Part shown: positions 33,219 to 45,200 of the stretch, one piece after another
How the letters are laid out: each line of letters opens with the position of its first letter
Position numbering within the stretch: position 1 is the first letter of the stretch
Source: Mermis nigrescens
Lineage: Eukaryota; Nematoda; Enoplea; Mermithida; Mermithidae
Assembly (NCBI GenBank): GCA_036768485.1
Contig: JAVLUZ010000507.1
Span: 709,179 to 773,178, forward strand
Length of the DNA: 64,000 bases
Direction of reading: 5' to 3'
Program-made: the position numbers and the translations under genes
Notes under the pieces: generated by a model
Databases searched by the model: none
What the model saw: the letters and a program-made list of their open reading frames with translations, nothing else
What the model was told of the DNA's origin: nothing

Positions 33219-36200
33219 TATAATTTATAAACGAAATCAATTAAATCAGATTCAGAGACGTTACGAAGCTAAAAGTATATCACAGCGTATTATTTCAATT
33301 TTCAAATTTTTTAAATCATTCTTAGTTGTCATTAATACGTACATAAAATATGCAGTCGGCTCTTTTCCGAAGGAAGTGCGATGGAATTCTAATTTTCAGA
33401 AATCTAATCAAAAACGTCTGATTTCCGCAATTCATGAAAAAATGTCTAAGTGATTGTAATATTTTTCATAAAAAAGCTGCGAACATTACTAACAAGGGCT
33501 AAAGGAATAAAATTTCGAATTACTACTCAAGAATGCAGCTTAAGAATCGAATTTTATGGGATTTCTCCAAAACATTTTTTGAAAAGTATATTATTTTTTT
33601 AATGCTAATCTTCTTACCCTTTACATGTGCTGCCAGTATATGTATTATGTAGGTGTGTGCACGAAAGTGAAACAAAGTGAGAAAAACAAATCAGAAAACT
33701 ATTAAACGCACTAGTCTGCCACTTCTTTACGAGTCCTATGGACCTCTTTTTGATCCGTGATAATATTACAAAATTTACGAATCTTTTCACTCGTAACATT
33801 CGATCGTAATATCTGGTGAAACCGCCTAGCCGTTATTCGTGAAAAAACACTCGTGAAAAGTACTCGTAGAACTCGTAACTCGTAGCCCGTGGCTCGTAAA
33901 TCTCAGTTTTTGATGAAACGGAAATTTGTAGCACTCGTAGCTCGTACTCGTGAAACCGTCACCCGTAACTCGTAACTATAGCTTTGTGGTGAAACCGGGC
34001 CCTGGAAGCCGTTTTCTGTTCATGTAGGTTTCAAAACAATTTTAACAGCAGAAACAGCTATTTTTGCATAGTTTTCTTATATTTTCAATAAAAAACTTTC
34101 AATGTTTCGCATCAAATGCTATAAATACAGGAAATCAAGCAGTAAATCATGCTTCTAGACGTCTATCCGCCTTAATTTTGCAAATTTTTCGGCGCTTCGC
34201 GCCAGATTTTTGTTAAAGTCTTAGAAATTTAATGATGTTTTTGCACAAAATTGTCGAAAATTCTAAAATTTTAAGAAAAATATGACTTCAAAAGTGATTT
34301 TATGTAAAAGTATACAATGTAAAACACGGAAAAATGCTATTTCGCGCGTTAAGGGCAAAATTTTGGACCTGTTTTTGACTTTTTTTGGAAAAGTTTGTAT
34401 ACCGCCCCCCTCCCGCTACTGGATGGATCAGGAAGTACAGTAATTCTCGCTCGTCTGCTACCATAAAACGTCCAAAAACTCTTTTTTGTAAAGCACAATC
34501 TCAAAGCAGTTGGTTATAATAGTGTGACTTTAAAGAATCTGATAAAGGCTGACGACGACGATAACGCGATAGCACAACAAGGCGAAATAGATGAGGCTAA
34601 CTTTGATTCAGAAGATCTAGATTTCGATGATGAATTATCTGCTTCATCAGATTGAAATAAAAATTCTGGCTAACACCAATAAACATTTGTTTTAGTTCGA
34701 TAAAGTGTTAAATATTACGATTATTCTCTAGCTCATGTACATACAAAATATTCTAAGAGTACTATTTATGGGTATAGGTATATAAGCTTGACCCTCGGCA
34801 TTACCCTCGGTCGGCCTCGGCCTCGGCCGAGGCAAGGATTTTAAGTCGCCTCGGCCTCGGCCGAGGCCGAGGGTCCAAAAAGTACCCTCGGTCCGATCAC
34901 TGAAGGCAACTGAGCAAATTATATGCTCCAAAACAAGATGAATTGATAAAATTCGAGTCAAAATACACGAGGCAAAGCCATTTGTGGAATTCAGACAATG
35001 GAGTATAATCTCATTGCCGTGCGTGCATAGAATGGCAATTCTGGAGGGGGGCGTGAAATGAGTTATTTGTCTAAAGTGCCTGTTTGTGCTCAAAAGCAAT
35101 ACGCGTCAAAAAACATTTCGGCCTTTCTGACGATGCTCTTTCGTCCTTTTCGATAAAAACTAAGAATATAAAAGTAATTTCAAGATAAATTGAATGAAAT
35201 ATAACAAAATGTAGGAAAACAATGACAGTCGATAGCTTATTTGCTACGATTTTTCAATGCATGCCCGTTACTTGCCCTACTTTAACAAATGTGCGTTCAT
35301 TTTGAATGGCTGCTTACGTCGATAATTTTGAAATGAATCTTTTCGATCATATGTACATGTAACGGCTCGAAATTTCGGGTGGGGGTTCCCGGTCATTTTC
35401 AGGGGTGAAGTAAATGAATGGGGCGGGCAGTGTTTTTTGTTTAAGGTCCGTTTGTACATGTACAACGATGGTCCCCAAAAGTATTTGTACATTTTGTACG
35501 TGCAGATGTTTGGGCACTATAATATGGTACTGTAGCGATTTTAGTGTGGTAAAACAGGATTTTTTCGACCTTTGGAAGTGTACTTTAGCTAATTTATTGC
35601 TTTCTGACGCCAAAAATAACTGATAATTGTCTCAGAACGGCGCGAAGCGCCAACAAATTTCAAATTTTTCCATTCTGAATGCAAATTCTGCCATTATAAA
35701 GAGATATACATAGAATAGACAATTACTAATTTCGGTGCCGAGCGCCGAAAATTTTTGGAATTTTAGGTCTTTTTACAGGTTTTGTCTTCCCAAAAATCTT
35801 TGTATGTACGTACATGTGGCAAGACGGTCCCTAAAAGTCTTTGTGCATCGGGTAAAATCAGAAACTTTTTGACCTGGGGACGATCAACTTTGGGGGCCCC
35901 CATCCCCTGTTACATGTATGACTTCGATAGATTTTCATATGTAAATTTGGGTAGGTTTTTGAATGTGAAATTAAATTTCAAGTAAAATGATCGACGTATT
36001 TGTGCTTGTAGCTTATTGAATACTTACGACAGCAAAATCAATGCCCGGCTAAAAGTCTTTAATTTTCGACGATATTCATCGAAAGTATAAAAATAACGAA
36101 AACTTGTTGCAAGTTTTTTCATTGTTTTCTCTATTATCATTAATTAACATTCTAAATTTGCAGAAGGGTTTGATATGCTTGACCTTGGCTGTCTATATTG

Positions 36201-39200
36201 CTGAATTTAATTTTAACATTTAACAAATTTATTTTTATAGTTGGTAGAATAGTACTCTTTTTAAATTTCGTTCCCAGAAAGTAATTTAACTTATTATGTT
36301 GATATTTCAATGAGTCAGTTACACAACTGCTTGTGATTGAGAAAAAAGTCAAGTTATACTTAGAATATGAAAATGAAGCAGACTGACAAGTGACAATAAA
36401 ACATGTACATATGTACTGCCAGGCGACTTTGGCCTGGTGAAATATTTTATGCATTATTTTTGAGGGCAAAAGCAGTAATAAAAATTTTTAATAATTTTTT
36501 TTGTCTTGTTTACCCCAAAATCGTGTCGAAATGGTCTAAAAATAAATTCTTAGGCCACGTTGGTGAATTTCTGTATTTTTCATGGCTGGAAGTGCTGTAC
36601 TAGCAAAAAACATAAATACTAAATTTACTGGTCAAATTTACTGGTCTAGATTTCTGGGATTTTGCCCATCTGTTGACCCTGCCCTTGTTGCACGGCCATG
36701 CATGTAGGCTAGGCATGTATATTTAAGCACTATATATAAGTGAGCTATGGTGCTTTTTGGGCTGATCAAAAATAATAAGTGAAGCATACATGTATGCAGG
36801 CCCGTATCCAGGATCCGGCCAAAAAGGGGCGGACCCATCATAAATGGTCCATATCCCGGAAAATTCGGCGAGATAGCTCGCAGAAACCGCATTTTTCGAC
36901 GTTTTTCGACGTGCTCTTTCCATTAGGATCATAAAATTCTCTTTTTTATTGAAAAACAATTTTTTATACTTAAAAGGCTATAAAAAAGTCTTTTTTTGTC
37001 GTGCTTGGGCCTAAATGATCGAAAATATTTGACATCTGGCGCAAAGCGCCGAAAATTTGAAGATTTTACGACAAAGACGTTCGATTTTTCCATCTTTGAG
37101 TGCATTATCTTGCCTTTCAAAAAAATTTTTCCGGCCTGCCCCCCTTAAATACGAACCTGTACGCAAGTATGTATAAATTTTAAAAAATGAAAATAAATGC
37201 CAACTATTTTTAGGTCATTTTGTCAAAAAGTCTCAAGACAAAACTATTGCCAGTGAAATACCATTGCGGTCGAAAAATCGATCCGAACTCCTAAAAGCTC
37301 GGCGTCGACAGAAATTAGAATCGTTACGTAAGTCGAAGCGGATCGTCGCTGAATCGATAAATTCGGAAAGCGACGAGAACGTCAGTGATTTCGAAGAATC
37401 GGAAGCGAATAATATGCGAGCTTATCGTGAAACTATGCAACAAATTGGCAAAAGTGCCAAAAAGTCCAAATTGGGCCGAATTACAAAAATTTTGGAAAAA
37501 TTTCCAAATCACGATTTGGCAACTGATGACCCAAAACCGTCACTGATTACCGAAGACGAATTCTGCGTGCAAGAAGATTGGCTGGACGACGATTTGCATA
37601 TTTTTAAAAAGAGACGGTCGATCGACGACTTATTCGATGACGACTTGGACAATAGTGACGTAGGGAATGTACGTTAGCGATAGCGGATCTACTTCTGATG
37701 TTGATATGAATTTGACACGTATGAGCAGTAAGCCGGTTTTATTCTGTTGTATTTTGCAACTTAAAAATATGCGCGTACACACGGTTTTAATGTATTTGGC
37801 AAAGATTTTTCCCGATGTACAGAGACTCTTCAGGATCGGCTTTGTACATGTACAAAGATTTTTGGGAAGAGAAAAACAGTAAAAAGGTGTGAAAATTCCC
37901 AAAAATTTTCGGCGCTTTGCGCTGAAATGAGTAATTGTCTGTGCCCTATATATCTTTAAAATGGCAGAATTTGTATTTAGAATGGAAAATTGTCAAATTT
38001 TTCGGCGCTTTGCGCCGTTTTGAGACAATTTTTAGTAATTTTTGGCGTTATAAATCCAGAAATTAGCTAAAATACACTACCAAAGGTCGAAAAACCCTGT
38101 TTTACCACACTAATATTGCTAGCGTACCATATTTTAGCTCACAAAAATTTGCATGTACAAAATGTAGAAAGACTTTTGGAGACCATCTTTGTACATGTGC
38201 AAACGGACCTTGTACAAAAAACAAAACATACGTATTTATTAGGGTTGTGAAAGTGAAAAACCTCAATTTTTGGGGATGGATTGGACGGCCGCCCTGGGGT
38301 GTTCCTCCGTGCTTCTCATGCTTGTACTTAATACGACCGGTTGTAGGGAAAATATTTTCTTTATGACTAATGCATGAGCCGTTTGTTACATACATGGTGT
38401 ATAAGAGGCCGCCTTCGGTGTAACAGTGTTTTTTTGCGTAGGTGCACAAGGGTAGGTGCACAAGGCGTAGGTGTACAAGGTCAGGCTCGGCAGGGGGTAA
38501 AATCCCAGAAATGCAAAACAGTTAGTTTAACCTATACAATTTTTTGCCGTTCAAACGACGGAAATGGTGAAAAATAGCCTACAAAACGTTGTTTTTATGG
38601 TAATATCGCACATTTAGTCCATTTAGACACAGAAATGGATCAATTTCGGGTGATTTTTGAGTAAAAAGTACATAAAAGTACTAATTCGGCGGCGCCGGAA
38701 ATTTTTTGACATTTTTACTGCTTTTTACTTCGAAAATGATGCAAAAAAACGTCCCGTCAGCTCAAAATCGCCGGACAGTATCTGTATGGCTGACCCCTCA
38801 GCGGGGGATTATACCCTCGCCCCATATGTGCATGTATGCCATTTGCGCGGCCGCTAATGGCCATCATAGAGCGTTTGCGCGCGGAGCCTCTCATTAGCGC
38901 ACTAAAAAACGTAGAACTGTTTGGAAATAGGCAAGAAGGGCATTTTTGAGCGTTTTCAATAAGTACTGTACACTGCTGACGATAAATTTAAAAAAGTTTC
39001 TAAAAATTTTTATTTCTTCCAATTCAACTCATACAAAAAAGTTTAATGCTCAAGATATCTATGTACACAACTGATTTCTCGTTGTCCGGTCCATGCCAAA
39101 TTTAGCGATTTCTTTAAGCTGTCTTTACCATCAATTTTTGTGTATTGCAAAAAACAATACACAAACTTAACAATTGGGCGCAACGCGCCAAAAATTTTGA

Positions 39201-42200
39201 CATTTTTATCACTTTCTATAGCTCAAAAGTTGGGTTGTTTACAAGAAAACATAATATAAGGACAATTAATTTATCGCAAAGCGCCAGAAAAACATGGGTT
39301 CCCTTTCTGCAAAGTTGCTAGAATCTGTTTTATCGTTCCTTCAAACTTATTTTGAGAGTACCATTGTAAAAAATTAGAGAAAAATTCATTTCGGGACTCC
39401 TGGATATGGACTTGCCTAGTAATATTTACCCCAAAATTATTCTTTCCTTGAACTTACTGACCTGATGCAAAACTTCGATTTTGCTGTAAATTTAGGTTAA
39501 AACTGTTTTTATGCAAAGATGAATTAGTCTTTGTGCAGAATAAAAAATGTTTTGCATTTGCATATACAAAGACAGGTAACTAGTTAGTGTTAATTTAAAT
39601 GGAAAATAAGAAGCGAAATCAATGCTACGCTTCCAGAAGAGCAAATAGGAAAGATAGATCAGCTGTAAGAGAATTCCTAACTGAAGTATTACATTTTAGT
39701 AAAGCTAAGCAGGTACTCGCCGATGATGAAACAAAAGAACAGTGATGAGGAAACATAAATAATAAATTTTTGATAAATTAAAATTTTTTGAAAACTTTTT
39801 CTTTAAAAATGCTGTAAAATGTTTAAATTTCTATTTTATTATCTAAAAAGCCTTTGCGTATGGCGCTAATGTACGAAATGTCCCATTAGCGCCGGACGGG
39901 TTTTCTTGGTCCCGTGCTAAAAAACAGTGCGGTGTAACACTAACTGAATGGTCAAATTACCTGAGTCTTGTGGACTTAATGATTACACATCATTTATACA
40001 TGTAACAATGGATAGGGGATTTCCCAACCGAAATCGGTCATCCCCCATGTCAGAAAATTTTAGACCCTCATATTTGCGAAAATCTCAAAACTTGCGTTTC
40101 TGGCCGAGTAGTTGTTTTTTGCCATTTTTGGTCCAAAATTGGATGTCATTCCCCAAAAAATGGCCTAGGAACATAGGTGAGCAAAATCAAAATTCTGGGG
40201 GGGGTGCAGGATTTTTCAAAGGTCAAAAATGTTCTTTAAAATTGTGGTATGGCGAAAAAAACCATTTTTCAACGTTTGTCGTCGAGCACTATCCATTGGC
40301 TACAAAAAATTGCGAAAAAAACAAAAAAATTTCAAAAACTGAATTCTGGAGGAGGGATATTGGGCCTTCGGGGTGCATACCTTCTCCCCACCCCCAACCA
40401 CGCCCACGTGTGCCTAGGACCCAATCCTAAATTTCGAACCTTTACATGTATGTATCGCACATAGATTATCCTTTGGCGAATAGTTATATCTATAATTGCT
40501 TGACTTTTCAGCTATAAATTACCTACATACACACATGGGCATGGGGGGTTTGGGGGGTATGCACCCCCCAGAAAGTTGTTTATGCCCTTTTAGCAATTTA
40601 ATGCCCCCATCCAGAAAAAATTTGTTGTGCTATGGTGTTTTTTGCCATAGGACCACTTTTAAGACCATTTTTTGACCTTTAAAATTTTTTCACCCCCCCC
40701 CCCCCCCCCCCCCAGTATTTCGGTGCTGCCCACCTATGCCTACATATCACACATTAACACTGGGGGTATGGGGTATCCCCTTACCAGAACTTTTTAGAAG
40801 CATACCCCTCATGCCATTTTTGGACCAAAACCTATTGCTCGAACCACGAATAAGCGTCAAAAGACGTGTAACAATTTAACTTCAAGTAGGTACACATACT
40901 TATTTTTCGAGCAGTAGACATTCGATTCATTTATCCAAACACTTTTCTCCCGTTATTTAGTATTAGAGCTATACCGGGGCCGGAACTTGGCCGGGGCCTG
41001 GAAACATACAATATAATGTACCCAATGCCCATACGACATCCTCATGCAGGCATTTATTATGTCATATATAAACCAAAGCTCATATTCATCATACGTGTCA
41101 TGATAAGTGATCAAATATAATATAAAAAAACAATAATAATAATAATATACTAATGAATTAAAATAATTATAATAACTACGCATTACATTTTTACTCATGG
41201 TAAGATCATATTCAGTTGAAAAAATCTATTTTCCTCATGGTGAACACTTGTAAGTTGTTTATGAGTGCATTGCTACTTTTTTGGCGTATTTTTTAGCTTT
41301 TTAACTAAACAAGTGAATAATGCCCTTGAAATTAAATCGACTTAATCACTAATTTCATGATTCATAGGGCATTGTGTGAAATTAAGTAAATTTTTAAACT
41401 AGGATTTAATGCAGCGAAGTATATAGTGAATTGCTCCTGAATTTACTACACCTGCAACCAGACGTGAATGTGGGGTTTATAGGTAAGAGCTAAATTTCTG
41501 GGGTGAATCGGTTAAAATTTGCCCCGTAAATAGACAAAAGCCAAGGCTTTATCGCGAAAAGGATTGAAATCGGCCTGCTTTTTAAAGTGTTTTATCCGTT
41601 TTTGAACTTATTTTCGCTCTAAAAATCCCTATGACTCCCGGACTAGGCTCACCCCAGACCCTAATGCAGTGCAAATTCAACTGCGAATGAAAGCTGTGAA
41701 AACTAAGTCGACACCATTCAGCAACGACTGTTGTTAGTTGTAAAGCATATATAATTGTTGGCGTGATTGATTTTAGTAAGTATGAATTCCATCAATTTTA
41801 TTGTCTTTTAAGAATTCAAGGTGCTTAGGTCGATGATATCTATACAAATGAAAAGTTTGACTGATGAAGCCAACTTACTTTATGCACATTACCTGAGTGT
41901 CAAGCTTACTTATTTCAATCAATCAATGCAACAATTTGCATCTAACAACAATATTAAAAATTGAGGTGCCGGTGCCGGAGTCAGCCTGTCCCCGGCCCGG
42001 GGCCTAGGCCCTGGCGCCGGGGCCAGGCCGCGGTACAGCTCCAGTTCGTACATATATACATGTTTGATGCTACAGGTCATTTTCAATCACCCTTATTCTT
42101 CCTTGTTTCCATAAAAATTTAAACACAAATGTTCACGGTAAATAAAATACAAGAATTAAGTATCAAAATTCGACATTTATTAACAAAATTAATCACTAAC

Positions 42201-45200
42201 TCCTTAAAGTAAACTCAGTTTACCCTCCTATAACTATTTACCTTGTGCGTGTATGTTTTCAGTCATTTAATTTTTTAAATACCATGTCAATTTTAATAAA
42301 TTCGAGCTGCCTGTTTGAATAAATTTTCTCAACGGATGATGCACCATTAATGAGCAGCAACATACTTTTAATTTCTTTTTACATATTTATTTATTTGAGA
42401 TTTACAGTGAGTAATTTTCTGAATGCATAATGCCAATACTTACATAATACCTCGAGGTAAATATAAGTCTTTTTACTTTGTCAGTATTGAACAATAATTT
42501 CAATTTAATTCGAGTATCAATTCCAGGCGATTTAAAGCGGCTCAATAGGCGGCGCTTGTCTCCTAAATCTAAGAAAAAAATTAAGCCATCGAAGGAAAGA
42601 CAACACTCAGCCAATAACGACCTAAATCAAGACGCGGAAAAAGACGTTATTTCCGTAATATTTAATCGAGTTTATTAAATCTGATTTTTATGCATGCATT
42701 TGATCGATTCCTTGTTTTAAAATGCTTATGTGCATTGTGCACCTGATGCATTACACCGATTGCTTCGTACTCAGGCATTCATCATGCAGACTTGCTGTGG
42801 AGTCTCGTTTACCAGCCTAAATATTAGCTTTTGTTAGTCGTTTTTTGAACGAAGTCAAAAATAAAATGTGTCTTTCTCCATAAATATGGAAAACGCCGCG
42901 CCGCGGTAAGACTGACAAAAAAATAACAGACATTAGTTCACATGCACCTGGGAGTTTTGGGGAAAAGGCAGAAATTTCGACGTGCCTTTTTGGGCTCGAA
43001 ACTGGTGGATATGCCTCAAAAACATCTTTTTTGGTGTTTCTGACGATGCTCTATATTTCTAGAGCAGAAAAACATGAAGAGTTTTTTAAAACTCGAAAAA
43101 AATTTGACTAAACTGAACAAAATACATTCAGTGCCAAAGTGAGTACCTATATGGCGCGAAGCATTGAAAAATTGACACTTGTTAGCATTTGGCACTAAAA
43201 ACGTTTTAAATAGCACCTTTTCTACAAATTTTTCGGTTGGTAAATTCTGCGGCATGGGTAGTAGAATTTCTGGGAGGGGTAAAAACTTCTCGGGATGAGA
43301 CCCCCAAGATCATGTATGGACATTAGGAGAGATTAATCTTGAATTTTACGTTATATATTTTTGGGTGGTTTGGTAATTTTTGCTGCGAGTCATCTCTCGC
43401 TGTTCAGACTGTCATGTGTATGCAAATAAATGTACATAAAAAGTTTTATATCCGTATCCACCAAAAATATAAACATGTGGGGCATGGGTGCACAAGGTCA
43501 GGGTCGGCAGGTGGGAGGGAAATCCCGAAAATCCAAAACAGTAAATTTAACGTTAACGATTTTTTTGCTTTTTAACGATCAAAATGGTCAAAATAGCCTA
43601 TAAAACGTTTTCTCATGGTAATATCGCATTTTAAAAGCATTTTCAGTCCAATTTGACTGCATTATATCACTTTTAACACTGAAAATGCACAAATTTATTA
43701 GCTTCGGGCGCTTTTTGAGTAGAAAGAGCGCCGGAAAAATTTTGACGTTTCCATTGCTTTTGACCTCCAAAATGATGCAAAAAATGTTCCATCAGCTCAA
43801 AATCGCCGGACAGTACCTGTCCGGCTGACCCTTCAGAGGGGTATACCCCGTCACCCCCTATGTGCATGTATGATGTGGGGGCTGGCAGCAGGCATTCACG
43901 CAGGGTGGGGATCTAGACCCATAGAATGGAAAATAATTTCTGGGGAAAATGAGGCAAAACGAAGGCCACGAATGGATTAAAGTTGAGAATTTCTTTGAAA
44001 GTGCCTTAATTTGACTAGTCGTCTATTTTAGAACGGCAAGTTGGCTTTATCGCGACTTCACCCTAGCAAAATATGAGTACTTTTCGTCCTGAGAAATTTT
44101 CTCCTGAATTTTTCCATTCTTTAGTCATTAGGCTCTTCAACTTTCAATAAAAATTAGGGGTTACTCAGGTAAAATGACCAAGCAGCGAATTTCCTCCGGC
44201 ATTAGCTTAGCTATCATCCATCTATGTATCACCCGTAGTCGTTATTTTTTGAGTTTTATTACGCATTACATATAGGAACCAGTGCCTGTTCCAAGCACAT
44301 CGCTTGAAACGCCGAGGCCCAAAGCGACAAAAATTGTAGTCAAGATTGATGGCAAAAAACTGATGGTCTTACTGCTCGAAAAGCAAGTTTAGTTTTTCTT
44401 TTTCTGTTTAGATTTTTCAATTTAGGCTCAATTTTTTTAGAGACCTCGAAAACAATATTGGTTGGCTGGCCCAGCAAATATCGAATAGATATAGCGTAAA
44501 TTACGGGCGAAGACCGGAAGTCAAATTGTTGAATGGAGATGACGTGGAATTGTGCATGCAAGATCCCATTAGTTTGTTTCTAAATGAAGAAGTAAGATAT
44601 AATCTAAATAGAACAGTGATGTGCATAGCCTGCTAACAAATGTACACATATATATGTAGTTATATGCAGTGTTTTTTTGTACAAGGTCCGTTTGTACATG
44701 GTCCCCAAAAGTCTTTGTACATTTTGTACATACAAATTTTGGGTACTAAAATATGGTACAGTAGCGATTATAGTGTTGTAAAAACAGAGTTGTTCGACTT
44801 TTGGTAGTGTAGTTTAGCTAATCTCTGGGTCTCTAGAGGCAAAAATCACTGAGAATCGTCTTGAAACGGCGCGAAGCGCCGAAGTTGACATTTTTCCTTA
44901 ACCTCTTCAACTGCCCGTCACGGCCTTTACAAGCAAATATCATCGAATTATGGAGGAAACCAGTAGAGGCAGCAACCGCATTAATCAATTGATCGATGGT
45001 ACTATGTCCGGCAATTACAACAACAACAACATTTTTCCTTTTGAAATGAAATTTCTGTTATTATAAAGATACATAGAGCTCACAATTACTCTTTTGCGAA
45101 TTTTACACTTTTTTGCAATTTTTTTCCCAAAAATCTTTGTACATGTACAAAGACGGTATCGAAAAGTCTTTGCACATCGGGAAAAATCTTCTTCGAATAC

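Larger units (their letters stand above)
32406..34437 (+). mobile_element. hAT family E, copy 2, nested in hAT-3 and interrupted
   Basis: Left end CAGAGGCGGATTTAAGGGGG; the body matches copy 1 at 17476-18561 on both sides of an insert at 32587-34000. The right end is degraded (CCCTCCCGCTACTG). Hairpin GGCGCTTCGCGCC at 34191-34203. Confidence 0.8.
31072..34902. mobile_element. hAT-3: hAT-like element with CCTCGG subterminal arrays
   Basis: Left end CAGTGATCGGACCGAGG at 31072, inverted copy ending at 34902. TSD AAGACAAC (31064-31071) and AAGGCAAC (34903-34910), 7 of 8. GGCCTC/CCTCGG arrays at 31083-31180 and 34792-34888. Both arms keep an inverted copy of the same internal region, including an acidic ORF tail. 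Family H copy 3 and family E copy 2 are nested inside. The element begins 59 bp after the TONSL exon 3 donor. Confidence 0.9.

Noticed and set aside
32936..33230. Poly-Asn and poly-Ile frames
   Set aside because: Trinucleotide microsatellite inside a transposon.
37660..37677. An 18-nt GT...AG segment considered as a micro-intron in TONSL exon 4
   Set aside because: Removing it brings in an immediate stop, and 18 nt is too short for a spliceosomal intron; a one-base insertion explains the data better.
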